Positions 13,526 through 22,879 of a stretch of DNA of 64,000 nt are shown here, piece after piece. This stretch comes from Plasmodiophora brassicae. Its lineage: Eukaryota > Endomyxa: Phytomyxea > Phytomyxea > Plasmodiophorida. Below the pieces are notes generated by a model. That model was not told where the DNA came from, did not search any database, and worked only from the letters and a program-made list of their open reading frames with translations. The position numbers and the translations under genes were made by a program. The DNA lies in the NCBI GenBank assembly GCA_036867785.1, contig CP145419.1:434001-498000 (forward strand), given 5' to 3'. Within the stretch, counting starts at the first letter, position 1; each line of letters starts with the position of its first letter.

Positions 13526-14560
13526 TCACGGTTCATAGCAGCCGTCTGTAGGTTCCCACAAGCACTGGTTTCTTCCAGCACGTTGACATCCAGGGCATGT
13601 TTGGCGCTCCTGAGAGTGGGTGATTCGTGAGCTGTTCTTGTCCATGAACATCCAACAGCGGAACACGTCCACAACATCTGCAGCCTGATTGTGCAACGTT
13701 TCTGAGGAAACCGTGGTCGGCAAGGCATCATACACAACAGATTGTGCGAATGGAACATAATCTGTCAGATATCTGCGCGAAAGCAACCACGAGCAATGAC
13801 ATTTCGCGCACTGCTGTTTCGTCAGCAACATTCGCGTTGACGCTGTTTGGGGTTCCGCCTTTAAGACAACGGTGCTCAACAGAAATGGTTCCATACCATC
13901 GGCCAACGCTGAATACTCTGCAAGGTCCTCGCTACAGGTCCCTGCGACACTATGGGTACAGTCGGCGTCTTTGTTGGCGAACCGTTTCACGTAATTATGC
14001 CAAGGAACAGCGTTTGCAACGGTTAAGAGATTATCCCTCAGAGCGTCAGCTTGCAGCAACGTGTGCTCTGCTGAGTCAACTGTTCCTTTCACCAGAATAC
14101 CGAATTCATCACGTAGCCTTTCCTTGATTCGTTGATATTTCTGGCGCATGTCCAGGGCATCAAACGCGTTGGACGAAGCAATCGCATTGAGGCATCGTCG
14201 ACCGTAATTGCTGACAGCCACGTACTTCTTCACGATGAACTCGTCTTCTTGCAACGCTGCTGCGCTCACCACTGTTACATGGATGGGGCGAAATTTAGCG
14301 TTCTCTCTTCTTAGCCTCGATGTTAAGAAGGCACATGATTCTACCAGAATACTCTCAAGCAACCGCGCTGCGGTTACAGCGTCATCGACGCTGTCCCTGA
14401 ACGTGCTTGTGCAGTAATGATTTACAGGCCCGCCCCACATCGCTTGTAGGGCTTGGTTGAAAACTGGAGGCGGCAGGTACGAGAAAACAGGAATTGCTAA
14501 ACTTAGAGCGATTATCGGGCGGTACAGCGACATCGTGTTCTTGGGTACTAACAACGACAC
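13526..14560 (-). CDS. Hypothetical protein, possibly secreted
   Basis: A single 344-residue open frame that I do not recognise. The second methionine (about 14530) is followed by a hydrophobic run (residues 14-27, IALSLAIPVF) that could be a signal peptide or N-terminal anchor, so translation may start there rather than at 14560. The body is alpha-helical in character, with scattered cysteines concentrated in the C-terminal third (CAKCHCSW, then a CPGC pair near the end), which might be disulphide-bonded or metal-binding. The gene is divergent from the plus-strand gene starting at 14718, with about 157 bp between the two starts. Its stop lies 205 bp beyond the end of the dynein gene, tail to tail. 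No splice sites are needed to keep it open. Confidence 0.6.
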   Translation of the reverse strand: MSLLVPKNTMSLYRPIIALSLAIPVFSYLPPPVFNQALQAMWGGPVNHYCTSTFRDSVDDAVTAARLLESILVESCAFLTSRLRRENAKFRPIHVTVVSAAALQEDEFIVKKYVAVSNYGRRCLNAIASSNAFDALDMRQKYQRIKERLRDEFGILVKGTVDSAEHTLLQADALRDNLLTVANAVPWHNYVKRFANKDADCTHSVAGTCSEDLAEYSALADGMEPFLLSTVVLKAEPQTASTRMLLTKQQCAKCHCSWLLSRRYLTDYVPFAQSVVYDALPTTVSSETLHNQAADVVDVFRCWMFMDKNSSRITHSQERQTCPGCQRAGRNQCLWEPTDGCYEP

Positions 14561-14717
14561 ACCGTCCCAGCGGTGTTGTGTGCAGCGGGCGATTTTGAAG
14601 GTTTGGCACGCTGGCTGGACGACCTTCGCACACTCGGGTCACGCGGAACACAAAAGTGCGCCCTGGTGCCCAAATTAGGTGAGCGCTGGTCGTCGTCGCC
14701 GAGTGTGCAGCTTTGAA

Positions 14718-15368
14718 ATGAGTCCGACGTCGATGTTGTTGGCATTGGCCCTAGGCGTCTGCATGTCATGTGTTATTGGGGCGGTGTCTACCGTCGAAGT
14801 TGACGGTGTGGAATACAAGGTCAAGTCTCGAGATGAGTCTCTTCGCGATGAACGCGAGCGAGCCTCCGCGTACGATGCAAGCGTGGTCGAGCATGTCCAG
14901 CACACGCACGACTTCAACTATGAGGTGCTGCGCGAGAAGCTCGCGAACCGTGACCTTCCAGGAGCGAAAGCGTACATTTCGGATTGGAAACGCGTGCTGG
15001 AGGATCCCGAGGTGGAGGACAGCCGTACGACTGTGCTCATTCAAGTCATCATTTCGAGCCTTGCGGACAGTGATGTGCTGGAACTTGCCAGTTTCATTCT
15101 TCAGGAAATTCATTTGGATTTCGAACCTGATCGGCAGGACGAGCCCGTCGATTGCTTGAGCGCCGCCCGTTACGCCGGTCGCCGAAACATCACCCAGCAG
15201 CTTTCGGCACTGTTTGACCTGCATCACTCATCTAGCCCTGAACCGGATGAATGTCGGTGCAACCGACAAGGTGTGATTTCACCACCGCAACGCGTGGCGT
15301 TCGGCAGATTTCAGGTGCCTGCGAAGCGTCGTCTCTCTCACCCGTATGATTCTCCCGAAACGGACTGA
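14718..15368 (+). CDS. Hypothetical secreted or luminal protein
   Basis: Open frame of 216 residues from the ATG at 14718. The frame is open further upstream but without an ATG, so I choose this start. Residues 1-22 (MSPTSMLLALALGVCMSCVI) are a good signal peptide. The mature part is acidic and helical, with a short stretch resembling a TPR or helical-repeat layout (residues about 70-130), and a basic Pro/Arg-rich tail. No transmembrane segment follows the signal. I do not recognise the family. It shares a short divergent promoter region with the gene ending at 14560. Confidence 0.6.
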   Translation: MSPTSMLLALALGVCMSCVIGAVSTVEVDGVEYKVKSRDESLRDERERASAYDASVVEHVQHTHDFNYEVLREKLANRDLPGAKAYISDWKRVLEDPEVEDSRTTVLIQVIISSLADSDVLELASFILQEIHLDFEPDRQDEPVDCLSAARYAGRRNITQQLSALFDLHHSSSPEPDECRCNRQGVISPPQRVAFGRFQVPAKRRLSHPYDSPETD

Positions 15369-15459
15369 ATACGACATTGCAAGCGTTATCATTTCTCATT
15401 TTACTAAACTTGGTTATTCCGTTATGCATGCATGCTCCAGTGACTGCTTAGTATAGACT
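15369..15459. other. Short intergenic spacer
   Basis: AT-richer than its surroundings and separates two convergent genes; I see no gene or element in it. Confidence 0.4.
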
Positions 15460-17202
15460 ACCTATGTAGCTGGGTGGGACGTAGACCCCCCGTCAAATGA
15501 AAATTTGCTTATACGCGTCATCGGCGATGCTGAGCGGTATCTGCGATTTCGCTTCGGCCGGACATTATTGTAATACATTGGCGAGCCCCAAACACGAACA
15601 TAAGTCAGCGTCACGCACATATCACCCCCCCCCCTCCCCCTGTCGCGGAGAATGCTGCAGCACAGTGTCGGACGGATGCCGCCAGTCACGCAGGATGCAC
15701 ATCCAGGACTGTCGCCGGTCGGTTCTCCCTCCGCGGCTGGCGACAACGAACCAGGCCACGTACAGGTTGTGCACGCTTTCCAGATCTCATTGCCGGGCGC
15801 GTACTGCGTATGACCCCGCCTGACACGACTGGCATGCGTACTGGTTCGCACCGACCGCCATGCGGTACTGTTCAAGCGGGCATTGCGCGATCGCGAACGA
15901 CGTCGGCTTGGTGAAGGATGACACACCACCAGCACCCCCTCCGACGCTCGCTGTGATCGTGAAGGTAAATACCGACCCCGAGGCGGCAGCCAGCTTCCAT
16001 CCCGTCAGCGTTGCGACTCCGTTCGGCACCGCGTGCGATATCGACGCCCCAGTCACCGTGTATGCGCCCGTCGCCGGCGTCGACGATGGCGTCCCGCCGA
16101 TGACAACTTGCAGTGTCGACTCATCGGCGACGCGTTGCCCGAACTTGTCGACGGCCTGGACGACGACCGCGTTCCCGCCAGCATCCACGACGGGCGCCTC
16201 GCTGACCTGCAACGCGGCCGGTGTCGCCACGAGCCCGATCCCGCACAGGTCTGATGCGAAGTCGTTGCCGTATGACGATGCCGTATTTGCCGACCAGATG
16301 TTCGAGCCGTCCAGCAGGACGGAAATGCGATTGCAGTCCGACGACGACCTGGAGGAGGTGGACAGGAACAGGCCGGCGCCTTTGCTGGCCGTGTTGCCCG
16401 CGAAGGTCGACCCGGCGACAACGAGCGCGGACGTCGCGATCGAAGTCGTGACGGTGATACGCAGCGCGCCCGCACCCCGATTGTTCGTGAACGCGCACGC
16501 ACCGATCGTCATGGTCGCGCATCGCCCTGTAATGGAGCATGCGATCGTGACGGCCGGCGTGGTCGTCGCGCCGGTGAACGTCGACGAATTCAGGTGAGCG
16601 TTGGCGATGTCCGTGAGCTGCAGTGCGTCATTCGTGAAAGCCAGGCCGGTCACGGCGAACGAGTACGCGGCCTTCACGTTGAGGCAGGGCGACGACGACG
16701 GGCAGGTCACCGTGGCCGTATCCGATGGAGACGCGCGTGTCAACGTCACGGAGAACAGGCCTGTGTACGACCCGTCGGCGATCGTGACTGTCGTCGTGGA
16801 CGTGACGCCAAGCGACGGCAGGAGAGCGAGGGCGCCCGAGATGGCCCCGCACGGTGTCGATCCGAGCGACGCGAGACATGAGTCATGACGCATCGTTGCC
16901 GGTCGGCGACACCGATGCCGACCCGAAACACGTCTGCGCGCAGTATGGCAGCTGGTTGTTGGAGAGCGGCGGGGGCCACCGTGCCACACATGTCATGCCG
17001 GGCGGCAGCGCCCTACACGGTCGTACGAATCAATACATGAGAAGCGACACTGATAACTGCCGAACAGTTGACTGTGCGTTAAACGAGGAAGCGAATCGAA
17101 GATGGCGAACGGGACCTGCGTGTACCTGTTCGTTGCGCCGCCCACGTCCAGACTGGTCAGTCCGGTCAGCGTGTCGAACCTATGGTGATGCGAGGCATGG
17201 CA
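15460..17202 (-). pseudogene. 3' part of a broken LRR / beta-helix / ephrin-receptor-like surface protein gene
   Basis: Reading right to left: a leucine-rich-repeat stretch (about 17190-17060, FDTLTGLTSLDVGG), a Cys-containing linker (PYCAQTCFG, about 16960), a long Thr/Ser/Ala-rich parallel-beta-helix-like region (16880-16000), then a GCC2/GCC3-like Cys repeat (YACQSCQAGSY, about 15830) and CTTC further on. The frame changes at least twice where similarity continues: near 16877-16888, where ATGA is repeated around GTC as if 7 bp were duplicated, and near 15815-15830. The first cannot be an intron. I therefore read it as a host pseudogene, though sequencing error is possible. Such proteins are large cell-surface or adhesion molecules in several protists. 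The 5' part lies at 22339-22662, beyond an inserted retrotransposon. Confidence 0.6.
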
Positions 17203-17207
17203 TGTAA
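17203..17207. repeat. Target-site duplication, left copy (TGTAA)
   Basis: The five bases TGTAA directly precede the left LTR and recur directly after the right LTR at 22334-22338, as expected of integrase-made insertion. Confidence 0.9.
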
Positions 17208-17387
17208 TGATTCATAATGGGAAGGCTAGCGACAGTGGCCGACCCATGAGTCACGACGACGTGACGCAACTGGTGCACAGTGGCGACCGTGCCACTGTGT
17301 GTGCGACGTCATGGGGACGTCGGCTTCCCCCACGTTAGATACACTGGGGACTTTCACTTTCCTAAGCGCTTCGAACTGCTTGAATCA
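17208..17387 (+). repeat. Left LTR, 180 bp
   Basis: Same sequence as 22154-22333. It begins TGATTCA and ends TGAATCA. LTRs carry the promoter and polyadenylation signals of such elements. I see no clear TATA box but note a CTTTCACTTTCC pyrimidine run near the end. Confidence 0.95.
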
Positions 17388-17407
17388 GATTAAGAGTCCC
17401 ACTCTCT
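17388..17407 (+). promoter_or_regulatory. Candidate primer-binding site, internal tRNA-Lys(CUU) type
   Basis: This stretch abuts the left LTR. It lacks the usual TGG that pairs with a tRNA 3' end. Its complement contains GGGACTCTTAATC, which matches the anticodon arm of eukaryotic tRNA-Lys with anticodon CUU as I remember it. Drosophila copia is known to prime from an internal fragment of initiator tRNA-Met, so an internal tRNA-Lys primer is a reasonable inference. It is not proven. Confidence 0.6.
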
Positions 17408-17408
17408 G

Positions 17409-18878
17409 ATGGCGACGATCCCAAGCATCCCAGCCGACCTGGCCCAAGCAGAGGCCGTGATCGCCCAGATAAGCGCTGCGCTGTCCGAGGCCCAGCGGCA
17501 GCAGGATCGGCTGGAGGCGGAGGTTGAACGTCTGCAAGCAGCGGCGGCCGGGAGCGGGACCGGCCAGCGCGAGAACGCGGCGCTCAAGGATCGTCTGGCG
17601 CGGCTGGAAGCTGCGCAGAAGGAAAGGCTGACGGGCCTGAAGGAGTCCGGCATCAAGATCTCCGTCCAGCTGAAGGGCAAGGACAATTACCTGGTCTGGG
17701 CGTCGTCGATGACGACGATGCTCAAGAAGTCGGGCCTGCAAAAGGCCGTGGAGCCCGCGACGCGCGGGCACAACGAAGAGCCGGCGTCGGAGCAAGAGAG
17801 GCTCCACGCAATGTACGCTATCAAGAAGAACGTGCATGAAGACGAACTTCCCTTGATACTCGACATACCCGACGACCGTCCGGACCTGGCGTGGAGCGCC
17901 ATCCAGACGGAGTATTCCGGCCAAACGGGCACGGACCTGGCGATGTTCGACATTCTTCTGTCAACAACAAAGCTTAAGGCGGGCGCCGACCTCACGGAGA
18001 CCAAGGCGCACCTGACGGCGATGCGCGACCTGGGCATCAACCTGGCCCGGGCGGATCCGAATCGGACGAAGACTGAGTCGGACATGGCGACGAAGGTCCT
18101 TATCTCGCTGCCATACACCGAGTACAAGGACTTAGTCAACGCGATGCTGCGCGGTCCCATCGGAGAGCTGACGCAAAGCAAGGTCCGCGCAGAAGTGCTC
18201 GCTCAGTACAAGCGGGGAGCGATAGAGCGCGGCGACGACGACAGCGGCTCCTCGGCGGCCATGACGACGACGGGGTTCTCCGGCAAGTGCTTCAACTGTG
18301 GAAAGGCTGGACACAGGGCGGCCGACTGCCGTAGCCGCAAGAAGACCGGCAACGCCGAGCGCGGCAAGGCCAGGAACGGCAAGCGGAAGGGGGGCAAAGA
18401 GGAAGGCGGTTCGGCGTCGATCGCGCTCCTGACGAGCCTGGCGGGCGTCGAGGACGCGCCGCGGAAGGGCATCCGCGACTTCATCGTCGACAACGCGGCG
18501 ACGTGCGGCCACGTGTCCACCCACAAGGCGCACTTCGAGGAGCTGGACTTCATCGCCGACAAGGACCGGCCGACGATCGGCGGCATCGGCCCGCAGCGAA
18601 TCAAGGTCCATGCCAGGGGCAACGTCCGCCTCAAGCTGGCTAACGGCAAGTCGATCACGCTGACAAACGTCGCGTACGCGCCAGATGCATCCGCGAACAT
18701 CTTCGCGGTGCGTTCGGCACTCCTGCAGCTCGGCAAGGACGGCAAGACGGGCGCGGAGCACCATGAGCAGACGCGCTCAGCCCGGCTCCTGGACGGGGCC
18801 GGAAGGACGATCGTGACCAGTACGGTCCGCAAGGGCCTGTACTACCTGGATCTGCACAAGGTCCAGGATTTCGAGTAG
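17409..18878 (+). CDS. gag: Retrotransposon gag-type protein with zinc knuckle
   Basis: 489-residue frame starting 22 bp after the LTR. The N-terminal third has a coiled coil, followed by a Copia-type UBN2 gag region, and then a CCHC zinc knuckle CFNCGKAGHRAADC near residue 295. The region after it, up to the end, resembles the start of the aspartic protease region. Gag packages the element's RNA into virus-like particles. It belongs to the element at 17208-22333. Confidence 0.9.
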   Translation: MATIPSIPADLAQAEAVIAQISAALSEAQRQQDRLEAEVERLQAAAAGSGTGQRENAALKDRLARLEAAQKERLTGLKESGIKISVQLKGKDNYLVWASSMTTMLKKSGLQKAVEPATRGHNEEPASEQERLHAMYAIKKNVHEDELPLILDIPDDRPDLAWSAIQTEYSGQTGTDLAMFDILLSTTKLKAGADLTETKAHLTAMRDLGINLARADPNRTKTESDMATKVLISLPYTEYKDLVNAMLRGPIGELTQSKVRAEVLAQYKRGAIERGDDDSGSSAAMTTTGFSGKCFNCGKAGHRAADCRSRKKTGNAERGKARNGKRKGGKEEGGSASIALLTSLAGVEDAPRKGIRDFIVDNAATCGHVSTHKAHFEELDFIADKDRPTIGGIGPQRIKVHARGNVRLKLANGKSITLTNVAYAPDASANIFAVRSALLQLGKDGKTGAEHHEQTRSARLLDGAGRTIVTSTVRKGLYYLDLHKVQDFE

Positions 18879-18883
18879 CGGGG

Positions 18884-21800
18884 GTGGCGCTGGCCGCCCC
18901 CGATCACGATCATCCAAACCAGCCAGAAAACAAGAGCCCGAGCAAGGAGGAGCCGGCCGAGAAGAAGGAAACGCGCAAGCCCGCGGACGTAAAGCGCGAC
19001 AGAACGATATCATTGGCGGAGGCGCACGCGAGGTGCGGCCACCTGTCCACGATCACGATCAGAAAGGCAGTCAAGAACGGGGCAATCACCGGTCTCAACA
19101 TCGACGAGGCCGACCTGGCGAGCGACGAGGTGCCCAGGTGCAAGGTGTGCATCGAGGCCAACCTCAACCGAACGGCGATCCCGCGGAGACGGACACGGAC
19201 GGTGCTCTCGAAGCTGCAGATCGTCGGGGCGGACCTGCAGACGTTCGACACCAGGTCGCATGACGGAAAGACGTACATGGCGTGCTACGTTGACCACGCG
19301 ACTGGTGTCGGTGCCACGGTCAACCTGGCAAATAAGGGTGACCAGGAGCAAGTCGTCATGGACGTGCTGACCCGGCTCGAGGTCATGGGCGGCACACGCG
19401 TCGACACGTTCCGCGCCGACCAGGGCGGCGAGTTCACCTCGACGCGCCTGGCGAAGCTGCTGCGCGAGCGGGGAATCGCACAGGAGTTCAGCGACACGGA
19501 CCGCCCGCACCAGAACGGTCTCGCGGAGACGTTCGGTGGCAAGATTGTCAAGATGATGCGCGCAGCTCGTGTCCAGTCAGGCGTCCCGCGCAAGTACTGG
19601 ACCGAGAACGGGCGGCATCAGACGTGGGTAGCCAACCGCGTGCCGCTCCAACGACACGGCCACCGGACGACGCCAATCGAGGAACTGACGGGGGAACAAG
19701 CAGACCTGTCGAGGGCGATGCCATTCGGTTGCGAGGCGTGGGTCAGGATCCGGCGGCAAAAGAAGTGCAAGCTGGACGCCAGGGCCGAGCGCGCGGTCCA
19801 CATGGGGGTGTGCATCGACAAGAAGGCGTACCGGCTGCTGCTGTGGCACAGCCGCAAGATGATCGAGTCTTCGGACGTGGTCTTCTTCCCCAACGAATTC
19901 CCGTTCAAGGATGACAGCGGCTCCCGCGGAGAGGAGACCCGCAAGCGCCAAGAGACGGCGCAAGCCCAGCTGCAAGGAGGCGGCGATGGCGGTCAAGACG
20001 ATCGTCATGGGCAAGAAGACGACGGCGGTCGGGACGATCGCGTCGCACGACAAGACGACGGCGATCGAGAAGGTCGCGTCGGTCAACAACAGGGCGGCGG
20101 CCAGGATGGCCGCGCCATTCAGCGAGGCGGCGGCGGGGACGACCGTGCCAGGGAACTCGCAGGTGCCGGTGAAGACCGGCATGACGGACGCGATGAGCAA
20201 GCAGCTCAGGGCGGCGGGGATCGAGGACCTGCTGCTCAAGGCGTCCCTGAACCGAGGCGGTCGACGCGCATCAGAGGAGCGCCCGCTCGGTTTGCCGACG
20301 TGGACTACGACGGCGAAGCGCGGCGCCAGAGGGCGGCCAGCGCCAGGGCGGCAGCAGGGGCTGCCGACAACGTCGACCAGGCGGCAGCAGCAGATGCTGT
20401 CGACCACGACAACGAGGCCAACGACGACCCGGACAACGAGGACCAGGTCAACCAGGACGAGGCGCTCGAGAACGAGGACAGCTACCTGGAGGAGGAGGAC
20501 GCTGGCAACGCGTTCCTCACTGAGTACGAGGCCGAGAACGGGCCTGACCGGGACAAGTACCTGGCGGCGCAGGTCGAGGAGATGCAGTCGCTGAAGGAAG
20601 CGGGCACGTATGAGATCGTGGACCGCCCGACCGACGCTCAAGTGCTGCCAACAATGTTCGTGCACACGACGAAGCGCGACGAGGACGGGGAGATCACGCG
20701 CCACAAGGCCCGCTTCTGCGTCAAGGGATGCTGCGACAAGTTCAAGGGCCAGAAGGAGACGTACTCGCCGACGCTCCGGTATGCGACGTTGCGCATCATG
20801 GTGGCGCTGGCGGCCATGCTGGGCGTGGTCATCCACCAGCTGGACGTTAAGACGGCGTTCCTGAATGGAGACCTGCCGTACCCGATCTACTGTGAACAGC
20901 CGAAGAACTTCGTGGTCGGAGGACGCGGCAAGGTGATGAAGCTCCTGAAGGCGCTGTACGGCCTGGTCGAGGCGCCGAAGCTCTGGTACGATAAGCTCGT
21001 ATCAGTTCTGTTCGAAATCGGCTTCACAAGGGTGACCGGCGACCCGTGCCTGTTCGTTATGTTCACGACGAAGGACGGCCGCAGACAGATCACGATCCTC
21101 GGGGTGTTCGTGGACGACTTTATGATGTTTGGCACGGATCCCGACGTCATCGAGTACGTCAAGGCAGCGTTGGGCAAGAAGTTCAAGATGAAGGACCTCG
21201 GCATCGCGAGATGGATCCTGGGGATGCGCATCAAGCAGGAGGCAACGCGCATCACGATCGACCAACAGCAGTACGCCAAGGAGGTGGTCGCGCGGTTCCA
21301 GACCGACATCGACGAGGCAGCCGCCGGGCGCCGCTTGCGCGCGCCGGCCACGGCTCTGCCTGTCGGGCAGATTATGCCCCGGCGAACCGACGGTGTTCCG
21401 CACCAGCATGAGCGGTACCGCGAGGGCGTTGGTTGCCTGGCGCATCTGTCGATCGGCACGATGCCGACAATCACGCACGCGGTGTCGCAGCTGTCGCGTC
21501 ACCTGAACAACCCGGGTCGGGAGCATTTCGAGGCGATGCTCCACGTGCTGCGATATGTCCAGAACAACACGGATGTCGGCATCATCTACGCGAAGAGCAA
21601 GACACCGGCGACTGAATTCGACCCGATGGCACTGAACAAAGACAACGTGAAGGAGTCGGAGCCCCGGGCGGCGGTCGACTCGGACTTTGCGATGGACCCG
21701 GACACATCCAAGTCGGTCACGGGATTCATCGTCACGCTGATGGACGCAGCTGTGAGCTGGCGATCGAAGCAGCAAAGCCTGGTGGCGACCTCCTCAGCGC

Positions 21801-22147
21801 ACGCGGAGTACGTGGCGGCCAGCGAGCTGGCGCGTGAAGTAGTGTGGGTCCGGATGCTCCTCACCGACATCGGGTTCACTCTGACGGACCCGTCGATTGT
21901 GCTGGAGGACAACACGGCTGCCGAGCAGATGGTGAAGACGCTCGGGGTCACGGACCGGAACAAGCACATTCGGGTGAAATGGCACTATGTGCGAGAGTGC
22001 GTCCAGGAGGGACTGCTCCGGTTCGAGCGCGTGGCGTCAAAGAACAATCCGGCGGACGCGCTCACCAAGCCGACCACTCGTGAACCTGTGGAGGTCATGA
22101 AGAGGGCGGCCGGGATGGGTCGGGTGGACCTGTCGCTGGCGCCTTAG
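18884..22147 (+). CDS. pol: Retrotransposon integrase / reverse transcriptase / RNase H
   Basis: 1,087-residue frame. Order: HHCC zinc module of integrase (HARCGHLS ... CKVC), integrase core with FRADQGGEF and DRPHQNGLAE, a long Gly/Asp/Arg/Gln-rich low-complexity linker (about 19920-20500), reverse transcriptase with the VFVDDFMMFG catalytic box near 21105, and RNase H (AAVDSDFAMD, SSAHAEYVAA). This order identifies Ty1/Copia. Translation relative to the upstream gag frame (read-through, shift or re-initiation) cannot be told from sequence. Confidence 0.93.
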   Translation: MALAAPDHDHPNQPENKSPSKEEPAEKKETRKPADVKRDRTISLAEAHARCGHLSTITIRKAVKNGAITGLNIDEADLASDEVPRCKVCIEANLNRTAIPRRRTRTVLSKLQIVGADLQTFDTRSHDGKTYMACYVDHATGVGATVNLANKGDQEQVVMDVLTRLEVMGGTRVDTFRADQGGEFTSTRLAKLLRERGIAQEFSDTDRPHQNGLAETFGGKIVKMMRAARVQSGVPRKYWTENGRHQTWVANRVPLQRHGHRTTPIEELTGEQADLSRAMPFGCEAWVRIRRQKKCKLDARAERAVHMGVCIDKKAYRLLLWHSRKMIESSDVVFFPNEFPFKDDSGSRGEETRKRQETAQAQLQGGGDGGQDDRHGQEDDGGRDDRVARQDDGDREGRVGQQQGGGQDGRAIQRGGGGDDRARELAGAGEDRHDGRDEQAAQGGGDRGPAAQGVPEPRRSTRIRGAPARFADVDYDGEARRQRAASARAAAGAADNVDQAAAADAVDHDNEANDDPDNEDQVNQDEALENEDSYLEEEDAGNAFLTEYEAENGPDRDKYLAAQVEEMQSLKEAGTYEIVDRPTDAQVLPTMFVHTTKRDEDGEITRHKARFCVKGCCDKFKGQKETYSPTLRYATLRIMVALAAMLGVVIHQLDVKTAFLNGDLPYPIYCEQPKNFVVGGRGKVMKLLKALYGLVEAPKLWYDKLVSVLFEIGFTRVTGDPCLFVMFTTKDGRRQITILGVFVDDFMMFGTDPDVIEYVKAALGKKFKMKDLGIARWILGMRIKQEATRITIDQQQYAKEVVARFQTDIDEAAAGRRLRAPATALPVGQIMPRRTDGVPHQHERYREGVGCLAHLSIGTMPTITHAVSQLSRHLNNPGREHFEAMLHVLRYVQNNTDVGIIYAKSKTPATEFDPMALNKDNVKESEPRAAVDSDFAMDPDTSKSVTGFIVTLMDAAVSWRSKQQSLVATSSAHAEYVAASELAREVVWVRMLLTDIGFTLTDPSIVLEDNTAAEQMVKTLGVTDRNKHIRVKWHYVRECVQEGLLRFERVASKNNPADALTKPTTREPVEVMKRAAGMGRVDLSLAP

Positions 22148-22153
22148 GGCGGC

Positions 22154-22333
22154 TGATTCATAATGGGAAGGCTAGCGACAGTGGCCGACCCATGAGTCAC
22201 GACGACGTGACGCAACTGGTGCACAGTGGCGACCGTGCCACTGTGTGTGCGACGTCATGGGGACGTCGGCTTCCCCCACGTTAGATACACTGGGGACTTT
22301 CACTTTCCTAAGCGCTTCGAACTGCTTGAATCA
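22154..22333 (+). repeat. Right LTR, 180 bp
   Basis: Same sequence as 17208-17387; preceded by a short purine-rich tract (AGGGCGG) that could serve as the polypurine tract. Confidence 0.95.
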
Positions 22334-22338
22334 TGTAA
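22334..22338. repeat. Target-site duplication, right copy (TGTAA)
   Basis: Matches 17203-17207. Confidence 0.9.
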
Positions 22339-22662
22339 TGCCATAGATAGGTTGCATGGGAGCGTGGCCAGGTGATTCGACGCGAGCGTCAACGACAACA
22401 GGTTCGTCAACCGCGACAAATTCCTGATGCCGATGCTTTCTAGGCCGTAGTTCGACAAATCGCTTTGGTGACATCGTCTCATACTGCACATTCCCGCGCC
22501 TGTTCGTCGGTTGCAATGTTGGCCTCGCTGCGCCTTGACTGCCTGAAGAATCCCATGACGGACAAGCGACGGCTGGCGTCTCCTGTCCACCACATGCCAG
22601 AGGCCATTAGGTCGTTTCGCATCAGGAGCTGCAAGCAGTTCACCCAAAGATGATGGGCGCAT
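22339..22662 (-). pseudogene. 5' part of the interrupted LRR surface-protein gene
   Basis: Minus-strand frame from 22662 with two cysteines typical of an LRR N-cap (CNRRTGAGMC), then a leucine-rich repeat (DLSNYGLESIGIRNLSRLTN, then LASNHLATLP). It runs straight into the retrotransposon insertion point, and LRR sequence resumes on the far side at about 17190-17060. No clear signal peptide is visible in this frame; an upstream exon may be missing. Between LATLP and the resumed FDTLTGL there is also a change of frame, which could be a short intron or another break. Together with 15460-17202 this is one host gene split by the element. Confidence 0.6.
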
Positions 22663-22879
22663 TTACAGAAGAGGAGCAGGTTGCGTTGTCTTCGTAGAGG
22701 ATGCGTTGGACCGTGGTCAAAAGGTCCCTGTTTTTTTTAGGCGCTTGGCTCCATGCCGGGGCGCCTGCGTGTCTGCGGACCGGGGAGCCGACCCGGTGCG
22801 GAAAGGCCGTGCAGCTGCAGCGCATCGGACCGTCAGCACTGGGGGGTGGACGAGTCGTCGTCGTTGGGCTGTAGGACCG

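Larger units (their letters stand above)
17208..22333 (+). mobile_element. Ty1/Copia LTR retrotransposon, apparently whole and young
   Basis: The element is 5,126 bp with 180-bp LTRs at 17208-17387 and 22154-22333 that I read as identical base for base, and a 5-bp target duplication (TGTAA). LTRs start TGATTCA and end TGAATCA, a perfect 7-bp inverted repeat. Behind the left LTR lies a candidate primer-binding site at 17388-17407. Two long open frames cover gag with a zinc knuckle, then integrase, reverse transcriptase and RNase H in that order; integrase before RT is diagnostic of Copia (Pseudoviridae). It looks whole. Identical LTRs imply a very recent insertion. It lies in the opposite orientation inside an LRR-encoding host gene. 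Confidence 0.96.

Noticed and set aside
15621-15636. C-run as a structured element
   Set aside because: A simple homopolymer within a decayed gene; prone to sequencing error.
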